From Rhodobacterales bacterium (GTDB lineage Bacteria; Pseudomonadota; Alphaproteobacteria; Rhodobacterales; Rhodobacteraceae), in assembly GCA_002747035.1 (NCBI GenBank), contig PDRZ01000019.1, positions 1-64,000 of the forward strand: a stretch of 64,000 nucleotides of DNA. The letters are read 5' to 3'. A program made the translations under genes and the position numbers. Shown here in pieces: positions 7,251 to 15,363 of the stretch (position 1 is the stretch's first letter; every line of letters begins with the position of its first letter). The notes beneath the pieces are model-generated. The model did not search any database and was not told the origin of the DNA. It worked only from the letters and a program-made list of their open reading frames with translations.

Positions 7251-8507
7251 TTATCCCGCGATCTCCTGCATAAGACTCAGGAATCGCGCCACTTCTTTTA
7301 AACTGTTGTAATGACACAAAGAAACCCGCACACACCCGGACAGCCCAAGTGGGTCAAGGATATTAGACGAATAATGATCCGCCTTGCGCAAATGTGTACG
7401 GATACCTTGCTCATTCAACCGGGCCACAACATCGGCCGGATCCACGCCCGCAACGGTCAGGGAAACCAGCCCCTCACGCGCCGGATTGTCCACGCCACCA
7501 AGGATCGTCACCCCGGGCATATCCACAAGCCCCGGAAGATTGCCGGTGCCGTGTATCATCGCCGCGGTCAACGCGGCCTCGTGGTCATGGATCGCGGCCC
7601 CTGCGGCCGTGATCCGCGCACGTGTATCCGCGTCATCCGACACTTCCCCACCCAGCCATTCCAGATAGGCCGCCACATCCGACAGGGCCGCATAAGCCCC
7701 GGTATCGCGCGTGCCCATTTCCCAATTCTCTTCGGGGCCGCCAATCAGCATATTATGCGGCAAACCCGCCAACCGATCGGAAATCCACGCCAGGCCATAG
7801 CCATGGCGTGAAAACATCTTGTACGGCGAAATCACATATCCATCGACACCGTAAGAAGCGATGTCGATCTGACCATGGGCGGCATGTTGAATGCCGTCCA
7901 CGATAATAAGACAGTCAGGCGCCACCGCGCGAATTCTGGCGGCAATCGCGGCCACGTCCACCGCCATCCCAGTCACAGGAGAGGTATGCAGGATCGTTGC
8001 AACCGCCAGATCGGGCGAGATTTCAGGGGCATAATCCTCAACCGTGACAGTGCCAGTATCGTTGTCATGGGTTACCAGAACATGAACCTGTCGCGCGACC
8101 CTGGCCCAACGCGCCGCCGCGCTGCGGGATGCGGGGTGTTCCAGAGTGCTGCCCAACACCTTGCCCCGCTCGGGCCGGGCGAGGCAGGCGGCGGAAATCA
8201 GGCGGAACAGCAATTCCGTACCACTTTCCCCCAAAAAGAACTGCCCCGAGGGCGCGTTCATCATCACCGCCATGTCCGATTTGGCCCTGGCAATGACCCG
8301 CCCCAACGCGTGGCTGGCCGGATTGTCCCGCCCCTGATTGTCCGGGATCGCGGCATATTTCACCGACGTTTCCACCACCGAATTCAATGTCAGCGCGCCC
8401 CCGGCATTTTCGAAAAAGACGCGCGGCCCCTGGACGGGGCACTCTTTCACATGCGCAAATCGCGCGCGGATTTTTTCCATCAGATCGGGTGCGAATTCTC
8501 TTGCCAT
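7251..8507 (-). CDS. Class V aminotransferase-fold PLP enzyme, cysteine desulfurase-like
   Basis: A 418-residue PLP-dependent enzyme of the class V fold. The pyridoxal lysine is in YVISPYKMFSRHGYG, and other family blocks are VFFENAGGA, LGSTLEHPAS, TILHTSPVTGMAVDV and LIIVDGIQHAAHG. The ATG at 8507 has GGAGG eight bases upstream, which decides the start against an ATG at 8561. It resembles desulfurase/kynureninase/epimerase-type enzymes; no SUF or ISC partner gene is adjacent, so housekeeping Fe-S assembly is unlikely and the substrate is unknown. It lies downstream of glyA on the same strand, separated by a strong terminator. Confidence 0.82.
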   Translation of the reverse strand: MAREFAPDLMEKIRARFAHVKECPVQGPRVFFENAGGALTLNSVVETSVKYAAIPDNQGRDNPASHALGRVIARAKSDMAVMMNAPSGQFFLGESGTELLFRLISAACLARPERGKVLGSTLEHPASRSAAARWARVARQVHVLVTHDNDTGTVTVEDYAPEISPDLAVATILHTSPVTGMAVDVAAIAARIRAVAPDCLIIVDGIQHAAHGQIDIASYGVDGYVISPYKMFSRHGYGLAWISDRLAGLPHNMLIGGPEENWEMGTRDTGAYAALSDVAAYLEWLGGEVSDDADTRARITAAGAAIHDHEAALTAAMIHGTGNLPGLVDMPGVTILGGVDNPAREGLVSLTVAGVDPADVVARLNEQGIRTHLRKADHYSSNILDPLGLSGCVRVSLCHYNSLKEVARFLSLMQEIAG

Positions 8508-8545
8508 TGACCGGGCCTCCAAGGTCTGTGTCTGAACGCTAAAGC

Positions 8546-8578
8546 AAAAAGGCCATCGCAATTCTCGATGGCCTTTTT
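8546..8578 (-). terminator. Rho-independent terminator of glyA
   Basis: AAAAAGGCCATCG (8546-8558) pairs perfectly with CGATGGCCTTTTT (8566-8578). On the minus strand the stem is followed by its own T run, 20 bases after the glyA stop. Confidence 0.88.
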
Positions 8579-8597
8579 CCGTTGATGTTACAGCCGC

Positions 8598-9881
8598 TTA
8601 CAGTCCCGGGTAGAGCGGGAAACGCGCACACATTTGCGCAACCTCCGCCTTTACCTTTTCTTCCACGGCGGCGTTGCCATCTTCACCATTGGCGGCCAAT
8701 CCATCGACCACTTCGATAATCCAATCGGCGACCTGGCGGAACTCGGCCTCACCAAAACCGCGGGTGGTTCCTGCGGGCGATCCAAGGCGGATGCCGCTGG
8801 TGATGGTCGGCTTTTCCGGGTCAAACGGCACACCGTTCTTGTTACAGGTGATGTGGGCGCGCCCCAGTGCCTTTTCGGTGGCGTTGCCCTTGACCCCTTT
8901 GGGGCGCAGATCAACCAGCAACACATGGGTGTCAGTGCCGCCCGTGACAATGTCCAGCCCGCCCTTGATCAGTTGATCCGACAACGCCTGAGCATTCACC
9001 ACGACCTGTTTGATATAATCCTTGAACTCGGGGCGCAGCGCCTCGCCAAAAGCGACGGCCTTGCCTGCGATGACATGCATCAACGGCCCGCCTTGAATCC
9101 CCGGGAAGATCGCGGAATTCACTTTCTTTGCAATGGCTTCGTCATTGGTGAGGATCATGCCTCCGCGCGGTCCGCGCAGGGTTTTGTGGGTGGTCGTGGT
9201 CGCCACATGGGCATGGGGGAAGGGCGAAGGATGTTCCCCGGCCGCCACCAGCCCAGCAAAGTGCGCCATGTCCACATGCAAGAGCGCGCCGACACTATCG
9301 GCAATCTCGCGCATCCGGGCAAAGTCGATCTGACGCGGAATGGCAGAGCCACCGGCAATGAGCAGCTTGGGCTTATGCTCATTTGCCAGTTCCTGAACCT
9401 GATCATAATCCAACAGGTTGTCCTGTTTGCGCACGCCATATTGAACGGCATTGAACCATTTGCCCGACTGGTTGGGTTTGGCTCCGTGTGTCAGGTGGCC
9501 ACCGGCGTCCAGCGACATGCCAAGAATGGTATCACCGGGCTGCAACAGCGCCTGATACACACCCTGGTTCGCCTGTGAGCCCGAGTTCGGCTGCACGTTG
9601 GCGAAGTCACAGCCAAACAGCTCCCTGGCCCGATTAATCGCCAAATTTTCAGCGATATCAACGTATTGGCAGCCGCCATAATAACGCCGACCGGGATAGC
9701 CTTCGGCGTATTTGTTGGTCATCACGCTACCTTGTGCCTCCATCACCGCCGCCGAGACGATGTTTTCCGAGGCAATCAGCTCGATCTCGTCACGCTGGCG
9801 ACCAAGCTCTTTTTCAATCGCGCCAAAGATTTCGGGATCACGCGAAGAGAGCTTTTCGGTAAAGAAACCGGGGTTGGACAT
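8598..9881 (-). CDS. glyA: Serine hydroxymethyltransferase
   Basis: A 427-residue PLP enzyme interconverting serine and glycine with tetrahydrofolate. Diagnostic blocks: [40 protein letters not shown], and the PLP lysine in [17 protein letters not shown]. The ATG at 9881 (MSNPGFF) has GGAG about ten bases upstream; an earlier in-frame ATG at 9899 is possible. Longer extensions lack family similarity. It is transcribed divergently from nadK across a 183-bp region. Confidence 0.97.
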   Translation of the reverse strand: MSNPGFFTEKLSSRDPEIFGAIEKELGRQRDEIELIASENIVSAAVMEAQGSVMTNKYAEGYPGRRYYGGCQYVDIAENLAINRARELFGCDFANVQPNSGSQANQGVYQALLQPGDTILGMSLDAGGHLTHGAKPNQSGKWFNAVQYGVRKQDNLLDYDQVQELANEHKPKLLIAGGSAIPRQIDFARMREIADSVGALLHVDMAHFAGLVAAGEHPSPFPHAHVATTTTHKTLRGPRGGMILTNDEAIAKKVNSAIFPGIQGGPLMHVIAGKAVAFGEALRPEFKDYIKQVVVNAQALSDQLIKGGLDIVTGGTDTHVLLVDLRPKGVKGNATEKALGRAHITCNKNGVPFDPEKPTITSGIRLGSPAGTTRGFGEAEFRQVADWIIEVVDGLAANGEDGNAAVEEKVKAEVAQMCARFPLYPGL

Positions 9882-10064
9882 GTGGCGGGTCTCCGTCATT
9901 ACAATAGCCGTTAGATTGGGAGATTTCCTATCGGAAACGCAACGCGGCGGAAAGGCTTGAATGCGACCAATAGGCTTGTCAGTGCGGCAATAAAGGTGCA
10001 ACTGAGAAACTAACGGGTGGATCGGAACAGGATGCACCGTTTTGGAAACAGGAGCGTTGCGTCG

Positions 10065-10826
10065 ATGGCACTCAAGATCGCTTTTACCGCATCCAACGCG
10101 CCGGTGGCGCGCACCGCCCATGCTGCCCTAGTTGGGCGCTACGGAAATATCGAGGAAAATCAATCGGATGTGATTGTCGCGCTTGGCGGTGACGGGTTCA
10201 TGTTACAGACCCTGCACCGCACACAGGAATTGGACAAACCGGTCTATGGGATGAACCGGGGCACCGTCGGGTTCTTGATGAACGAATACGGCGAAAGCGA
10301 TCTGGTCGAACGGTTGGAGGCCGCCGAAGAGGAGGTAATCAACCCCCTTTCCATGCGCGCCACCTGTTCCGACGGATCGGTTCACGAGGCTTTGGCGATC
10401 AACGAAGTGTCGGTTCTGCGGATGGGTCCACAGGCGGCGAAATTGAAGATCACGGTGGACGGAAGATTGCGGATGGAAGAGCTTGTCTGTGACGGCGCAC
10501 TGGTAAGTACGCCAGCGGGATCAACGGCTTACAACTATTCCGCCCATGGTCCGATCCTGCCGATCGGGTCCGATGTTCTGGCCCTGACCGCGATTGCGCC
10601 GTTCCGTCCGCGCCGTTGGCGAGGGGCGCTTTTGCCCAAGGCGGCCGCAGTGCGGATCGACGTGCAGGAAGCGGAAAAGCGCCCGGTAATGGCCGATGCG
10701 GATTCGCGCTCGGTCGAAGATGTCATCCGCGTCGAAATCCGTTCGGAACCCGAAATCGCCCATCGAATCCTGTTCGACCCCGGCCATGGGCTGGAAGAAC
10801 GGTTGATCCGCGAGCAATTCGTCTGA
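10065..10826 (+). CDS. nadK: NAD kinase
   Basis: A 253-residue ATP/polyphosphate-dependent NAD kinase producing NADP. The GGDG nucleotide motif is in [14 protein letters not shown], followed by [15 protein letters not shown] and the second domain [20 protein letters not shown]. The ATG at 10065 has GGAG ten bases upstream and fits the family start. It stands alone, divergent from glyA, and is followed by an intergenic repeat rather than by an obvious terminator. Confidence 0.95.
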   Translation: MALKIAFTASNAPVARTAHAALVGRYGNIEENQSDVIVALGGDGFMLQTLHRTQELDKPVYGMNRGTVGFLMNEYGESDLVERLEAAEEEVINPLSMRATCSDGSVHEALAINEVSVLRMGPQAAKLKITVDGRLRMEELVCDGALVSTPAGSTAYNYSAHGPILPIGSDVLALTAIAPFRPRRWRGALLPKAAAVRIDVQEAEKRPVMADADSRSVEDVIRVEIRSEPEIAHRILFDPGHGLEERLIREQFV

Positions 10827-10855
10827 CCTCCGTTAATATTCGCCGCAAACGAGGC

Positions 10856-10959
10856 GAATCGGGGGGTGACAAACGGGTGCAGGCGCGGCACCAATGCGGC
10901 ACCGGGACCCGCACCCCCCGCCCATGCGGTCGATCGTTACCCCAGCGTACGGTCGGGGG
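10856..10959 (+). repeat. Intergenic repeat family K, copy 1
   Basis: Shares GAATCGGGGGGTGACA exactly with 40532-40547, then a GCGGCACC/GCACCGGG middle block, and closes with GTTAC-(10 bases)-GGTCGGGGG as does 40622-40645. Spacing between the end blocks is about 104 here and 114 in the other copy. Both copies lie just downstream of a plus-strand gene and in the same orientation. Confidence 0.5.
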
Positions 10960-11013
10960 GCGCCGCGCCAGGGCGAATCCGTTTATGGATGGGTCTGGCC
11001 GGGTTCGGATGGC

Positions 11014-12252
11014 TCACCTCAGCAGGGCGCGGGCGATGTCTTCGCGGATGGTGCCTGCGTCGATCATGGCCCTGGCGATGTCGTCGATCTGATCCCCCAC
11101 CGCTCCGGCAGCGATGGCGACATTGCGGGCGTGCAGTCCCATGTGCCCGCGCTGAATGCCTTCGGTCGCCAGGGCACGCAGAGCAGAGAAGTTTTGAATC
11201 AACCCGGTGGCCGCAATAACCCGGCCAAGCCGGTCGGCCGTTGTCACTCTCATGATCCCAAGCGCGGCCTGTGCCGTCGGGTGCGCCCGCGTGGCACCGC
11301 CCACGATGCCCACAGGCATGGGCAGTTCGATATGCCCCACGAGGTCGCCATTGGCGGCTTTTTCAAAACGGGTCAGGGGACCATAGCCACCTTGACCCTG
11401 CGCCGCAAAGGCGTGGGCTCCGGCCTCGAGCGCACGGGTATCGTTGCCAGTGGCCAGCGCCACCGCGCTTACCCCGTTCATAATGCCCTTGTTATGGGTG
11501 GCCGCGCGATAGGGATCAGCAGCAGCAAAGGCATAAGCGTTCAAAATCCCATCCACCGTCTCTGCGCCGATTTCGGTCTCTGGCCATGTGGCCGTCGCCC
11601 GCATCAGGCGCCGGTCCGCAAGGTTGGACAGGATACGCAGACCCACGCTGCCGCCGGTCCATCGTTCCAGATGTGGTGCCAGGGTTTCGGCCATGGTGTT
11701 CACCGCATTGGCCCCCATGGCGTCGCGCACATCCACGATCAGGTGCAGCACGAGAAACGGTGGCACGATCCTCGGATCGATATCACGAAATCCTCCGCCC
11801 AGTTCCACCAGCATCGGGTCACAGGCGTTACACAGATCCGCGATGTCGTCCCGCCGGGCCAGAAGCGTATCGCGGGCGGCTTCAAGATCATGGAGTCCCG
11901 TGATCTGAATCTGGGCAATCATCTGTGGATCATCCGCATCCGTCGTCACACCCCCGGTTTCCCGACATGCACGGGCACCGTTACAGACAGCAGCCACGAC
12001 GCTTGATTCCTCGGTGGCCATGGGGACCAGAACGTCCACCCCGTCCACGATCAGGTTGGTGGCAACGCCCAAGGGGATCGCCAGCGTGGAAATCACATTC
12101 TCCGACAGGTTTTCGGCCATATCCCCATCATGGCCGGCGGCCAGGCCGAGATGAGCCGTTACGCTCTCTGGCAATTCGGTGGCCTTTGCGACCGTGGCAA
12201 GCCGTTGCTGTCGCGAGAGGTTGTGAAACCCCGGTATCCTTGAGGTGGTCAT
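11014..12252 (-). CDS. mvaA: Class II (degradative-type) hydroxymethylglutaryl-CoA reductase
   Basis: A 412-residue HMG-CoA reductase. The catalytic glutamate is in MATEESSVVAA, the lysine in ATHNKGIMNG, the aspartate region in QGQGGYGPLTRF, and the histidine in GHMGLHARN; VDVRDAMGANAVNTMAE is also characteristic. Class II enzymes usually run from mevalonate to HMG-CoA in bacteria that use mevalonate as a carbon source. No mevalonate kinase or HMG-CoA lyase is adjacent, which fits a catabolic rather than an isoprenoid role, but the direction is inference. Confidence 0.93.
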   Translation of the reverse strand: MTTSRIPGFHNLSRQQRLATVAKATELPESVTAHLGLAAGHDGDMAENLSENVISTLAIPLGVATNLIVDGVDVLVPMATEESSVVAAVCNGARACRETGGVTTDADDPQMIAQIQITGLHDLEAARDTLLARRDDIADLCNACDPMLVELGGGFRDIDPRIVPPFLVLHLIVDVRDAMGANAVNTMAETLAPHLERWTGGSVGLRILSNLADRRLMRATATWPETEIGAETVDGILNAYAFAAADPYRAATHNKGIMNGVSAVALATGNDTRALEAGAHAFAAQGQGGYGPLTRFEKAANGDLVGHIELPMPVGIVGGATRAHPTAQAALGIMRVTTADRLGRVIAATGLIQNFSALRALATEGIQRGHMGLHARNVAIAAGAVGDQIDDIARAMIDAGTIREDIARALLR

Positions 12253-12447
12253 GTGCGCGCCCTTTCCCTGTTTGCCACAGGGGACAAGGCCGCGCGCGCC
12301 CTGTCAATTGCGACGTGGGGGCGGAATGCCAAAGCCGTGGCAAGGCATTTCCGCTTCAGTCTGTTCAAAATCTGATCTGGAACGGCAAGAACGCCGATGA
12401 CAGACCAAGGGCAGGCCCATCCCACCTGCCCGCCATTTCAAAACAAA

Positions 12448-12475
12448 ACACCCTCGCGGATATCCGCGAGGGTGT
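12448..12475 (-). terminator. Rho-independent terminator of prpE
   Basis: A perfect 28-bp palindrome with arms ACACCCTCGCGGAT and its complement. On the minus strand it is followed by TTTGTTTTG, and it lies 40 bases past the prpE stop. Confidence 0.85.
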
Positions 12476-12514
12476 GGTGTGTGCAAAAGCCAGTGCAGGG
12501 TCCACTCAGGGGCG

Positions 12515-14407
12515 TCAGCCCTTGGCCAGGCCCAGCCCCTGCAACGCCACGGTGATTTCATCAAGGATCAGCGGATCGTCGATGGTTGCGGGCATTTTCC
12601 ATTCGGTGCCGTCGGCGATTGCCACCATGGTGCCACGCAGGATCTTGCCCGAGCGGGTTTTGGGCAGGCGGTCGACAACGGTGGCCATCTTGAAGGCCGC
12701 AACCGGGCCGATTTGATCACGGACCATTTTCACAACCTCTTTCACCACGTCGCCATGATCGCGATCCACACCCGCATTCAGGCAGAGGAAGCCCAGCGGC
12801 ACCTGCCCCTTGAGCGCATCCGCCACGCCGATCACGGCGCATTCGGCCACGTCGGGATGGGCGGCCAGTACTTCCTCCATTGCGCCGGTGGACAGGCGGT
12901 GCCCGGCGACGTTGATCACGTCATCGGTGCGCGCCATGATATAGACATAGCCGTCTTCGTCCATCATCCCCGCATCGCCGGTTTCGTAATAGCCGGGGAA
13001 GGTGTTGAGATAGCTTTTGTGAAATCTTTCCTCGGCATTCCAGAGATTAGGCAAGGTGCCCGGCGGCAGCGGCAGTTTGATCGCAATCGCGCCCAGCGTA
13101 CCGGGTTCAACCGGGTGGCCCCCATCGTCAAGGACGGTCACGTCATACCCGGGCATGGGCACGGTGGGCGAGCCGAGTTTGGTGGGCAATTCCTCGATCC
13201 CGATCGGGTTCGCGGCGATGGACCAGCCGGTTTCGGTCTGCCACCAGTGATCCACCACCGGCGTGCCCAACTGGTCCTGCGCCCAGACAATCGTATCCGG
13301 GTCGGCGCGTTCCCCGGCCAGATAGACCTGTTTCAGACAGGAAAGGTCGTATTTCCTGACGAATTCCCCAGTCGGGTCTTCGCGTTTCACCGCGCGGAAG
13401 GCAGTGGGGGCGGTGAAAAAGCTTTTCACATTATGTTCGGAAATCACCCGCCAGAAGGTGCCTGCGTCGGGCGTGCCCACGGGTTTGCCTTCGAACACGA
13501 TGGTGGTGTTGCCGTGGATCAGTGGTCCATAGCAGATATAGGAGTGCCCCACGACCCAGCCCACATCCGACGCGGCCCAGAACACATCACCGGGATCGAC
13601 GTTATAGAGGTTCTTCATGGTCCAGTTCAGCGCCACCAGATGACCCGCCGTGTGACGGATCACGCCCTTGGGCTGGCCGGTGGTGCCCGAGGTATAGAGG
13701 ATATAGGCCGGGTGGTTGCCTTCGACCGGGACACATTCTGCCGGTTCGACCCCGTACTGGAACCCGTGCCAGTTGACGTCACGACCCTCTTCCAGATGGG
13801 CGACCTCCTGCTCACGCTGGAAGATCACACAGAAGTCGGGCTGGTGTTCGGATTGCTCAAGCGCGCCATCCAGCAGCGGTTTGTAATGCACCACGCGCCC
13901 CGGCTCCAACCCGCAAGACGCGGCGATGATCGCCTTGGGCTTGGCGTCATCAATCCGCACGGCAAGTTCATGGGCGGCAAAGCCCCCAAACACCACCGAA
14001 TGCACCGCGCCAAGGCGGGCACAGGCCAGCATGGCCTCTAACGCTTCGGGGATCATGGGCATGTAGATGATAACCCGGTCGCCCTTTTCCACACCCTTGG
14101 CGCGCAGCGCCCCGGCCAGCATGGCCACGCGGTTGCGCAGGTTCACATAGGTGATCCGCCGGGTGACGCCGGTGATCGGACTGTCATGCACGATGGCCAC
14201 CTGATCGCCGCGCCCGGATTCAACATGACGGTCCACCGCATTCCAGCAGGTATTGACCCGCGCATCGGCAAACCATTCATAAAGGTTGCCGCCCTTGTCA
14301 AACAGAGCCTTGCTGGGTTTTCGATCCCAGTCGATCGCCTCGGCGGCCTTCATCCAGAAGGCTTCCGGGTCTGCCTTCCAACCTTCGTAAACGTCGCGGT
14401 AACTCAT
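12515..14407 (-). CDS. prpE: Propionyl-CoA synthetase (acetyl-CoA synthetase family)
   Basis: A 630-residue AMP-forming acyl-CoA synthetase. The phosphate-binding loop is YILYTSGTTGQPKGV; the adenylation signatures WQTETGW and YYETGDAGMMDEDGY follow, and the catalytic lysine is in LPKTRSGKILRGTM. The N-terminus MSYRDVYEGWKADPEAFW and overall length fit roseobacter PrpE rather than Acs, which begins differently. The ATG at 14407 has GGAGGAG just upstream. No prpBCD genes are adjacent; acnB at 43 kb could serve a methylcitrate cycle. Activity on acetate as well as propionate is possible. Confidence 0.9.
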   Translation of the reverse strand: MSYRDVYEGWKADPEAFWMKAAEAIDWDRKPSKALFDKGGNLYEWFADARVNTCWNAVDRHVESGRGDQVAIVHDSPITGVTRRITYVNLRNRVAMLAGALRAKGVEKGDRVIIYMPMIPEALEAMLACARLGAVHSVVFGGFAAHELAVRIDDAKPKAIIAASCGLEPGRVVHYKPLLDGALEQSEHQPDFCVIFQREQEVAHLEEGRDVNWHGFQYGVEPAECVPVEGNHPAYILYTSGTTGQPKGVIRHTAGHLVALNWTMKNLYNVDPGDVFWAASDVGWVVGHSYICYGPLIHGNTTIVFEGKPVGTPDAGTFWRVISEHNVKSFFTAPTAFRAVKREDPTGEFVRKYDLSCLKQVYLAGERADPDTIVWAQDQLGTPVVDHWWQTETGWSIAANPIGIEELPTKLGSPTVPMPGYDVTVLDDGGHPVEPGTLGAIAIKLPLPPGTLPNLWNAEERFHKSYLNTFPGYYETGDAGMMDEDGYVYIMARTDDVINVAGHRLSTGAMEEVLAAHPDVAECAVIGVADALKGQVPLGFLCLNAGVDRDHGDVVKEVVKMVRDQIGPVAAFKMATVVDRLPKTRSGKILRGTMVAIADGTEWKMPATIDDPLILDEITVALQGLGLAKG

Positions 14408-14722
14408 GGCATACTCCTCCATTCGATGTTCCGGGTGTATCCGGACGACAGGTTAGCCGGAAAGAACACGGGGAGCCATAGCGTCAGTTTGGCTTACCCC
14501 AATCCCGCTGTCCCACAAGACCAGAGCGGCAGACCCAAAGCCCCGCCGCGATTTATGACGCAATGCGGGAAATGGCGGCTTTGGGTTCACAAGGACTGAT
14601 GTTGCAGAATGCGTGAACGGCTGCTTTCAGGTGAAGAACTTGTGTTTACTGTCGAAAAAATGATAAAAATGATACTGACTTTTAGCGTCGGATCGGCGTG
14701 TGTCCTACGAAGGAGTGCCTTG
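14408..14722. other. Intergenic region between prpE and a secreted-protein gene
   Basis: 315 bases without a convincing gene. The half nearer the next gene (about 14635-14700) is AT-rich, as expected of a promoter, but I could not fix -35/-10 boxes. No repeat was recognised here. Confidence 0.4.
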
Positions 14723-15169
14723 ATGGTATCGCTGCGCCCGCTATTGCTTCCCATGATTTCAATCGTTGCGACGTTAAACGCCCAGATGGCTTTTGGACAA
14801 CAAGAATCAGATTTCCCTGGTTGGATAACAGGATGTTCAGCGGGACCATTCGGCAGTGAAAGATGCCCGGCCCGTGAGGCGGCGAAAGTCATGTCATCGC
14901 TGCCGATCGGCCTGTTGGAACGTGAACTTCCCAATGCGGATTTCGAAAGTTTTGCGCTGGAAGAGGCCATGCGCCGGGCGGGCGCTGCGGCATTCGCAAA
15001 AGCGTCAGGCGGCAGTTGTGATACGGTAGATCAGGCTTTGGTCGCAGCCGAAATCATAAGGACCAAAATCCCGACCAAAACCCGCCTTACAGGAGTTGAA
15101 GCGCAGCTCTTTGGTCATCTTGTTCGCATCGTGAAAAACGCAATTGAATATGTAGCCGACGGCTGCTGA
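14723..15169 (+). CDS. Secreted protein of unknown function
   Basis: A 148-residue protein with a Sec signal peptide (VSLRPLLLPMISIVATLNAQ, likely cleavage after MAFG), then a small domain with three cysteine sites (TGCSAGPFGSERCPA, GGSCDTV, and Cys at the C-terminus) that could form disulfides. The start is decided by AAGGAG seven bases before ATG 14723; an upstream in-frame ATG at 14609 lacks one. I do not recognise the family. It is more AT-rich than its neighbours and isolated between two minus-strand metabolic genes, suggesting acquisition. Confidence 0.65.
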   Translation: MVSLRPLLLPMISIVATLNAQMAFGQQESDFPGWITGCSAGPFGSERCPAREAAKVMSSLPIGLLERELPNADFESFALEEAMRRAGAAAFAKASGGSCDTVDQALVAAEIIRTKIPTKTRLTGVEAQLFGHLVRIVKNAIEYVADGC

Positions 15170-15173
15170 TATT

Positions 15174-15314
15174 TTGATCGGCGCTGTGGAATGCGCAACG
15201 GGGGATGCCTTGCAGATCGATACCGGCAACAGCCAGTGGGTCTGGCGCGATTGCGCAAAACTGCGCAAAGTCAGGGTCAAACCCGGCTTTGTGCCCCATA
15301 TCGCCCCCCCTTGA
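15174..15314 (+). CDS. Possible short or residual coding frame
   Basis: An open frame starting at TTG 15174 (or GTG 15186) encodes about 46 residues (IGAVECATGDALQIDTGNSQ, ending KPGFVPHIAPP) and stops at TGA 15312-15314, exactly where the hairpin repeat begins. No ribosome site is clear. The composition looks coding, so this may be the 3' end of a decayed gene or an overprinted extension of the gene at 14723, which ends five bases earlier in another frame. Confidence 0.25.
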   Translation: MIGAVECATGDALQIDTGNSQWVWRDCAKLRKVRVKPGFVPHIAPP

Positions 15315-15363
15315 AGCGTTTCCGGCGATTACCGTGATCCAACAATAATCGGAAACGCTTTAT
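15313..15363 (-). repeat. 46-bp hairpin repeat, copy 2 (inverted)
   Basis: AAGCGTTTCCG (15314-15324) pairs with CGGAAACGCTT (15350-15360). Read on the minus strand, the core ATTGTTGGATCACGGTAAT matches copy 1 at 128-173 with few changes. It fills the space between a plus-strand stop (15312-15314) and the malic enzyme stop (15363-15365), and may act as a transcription terminator. Confidence 0.72.

Noticed and set aside
9882-10064. Possible riboswitch in the glyA leader
   Set aside because: No glycine, SAM or THF riboswitch core could be recognised by eye.
12479-14041. A 520-codon plus-strand frame across prpE
   Set aside because: Antisense to an intact acyl-CoA synthetase with all motifs present.
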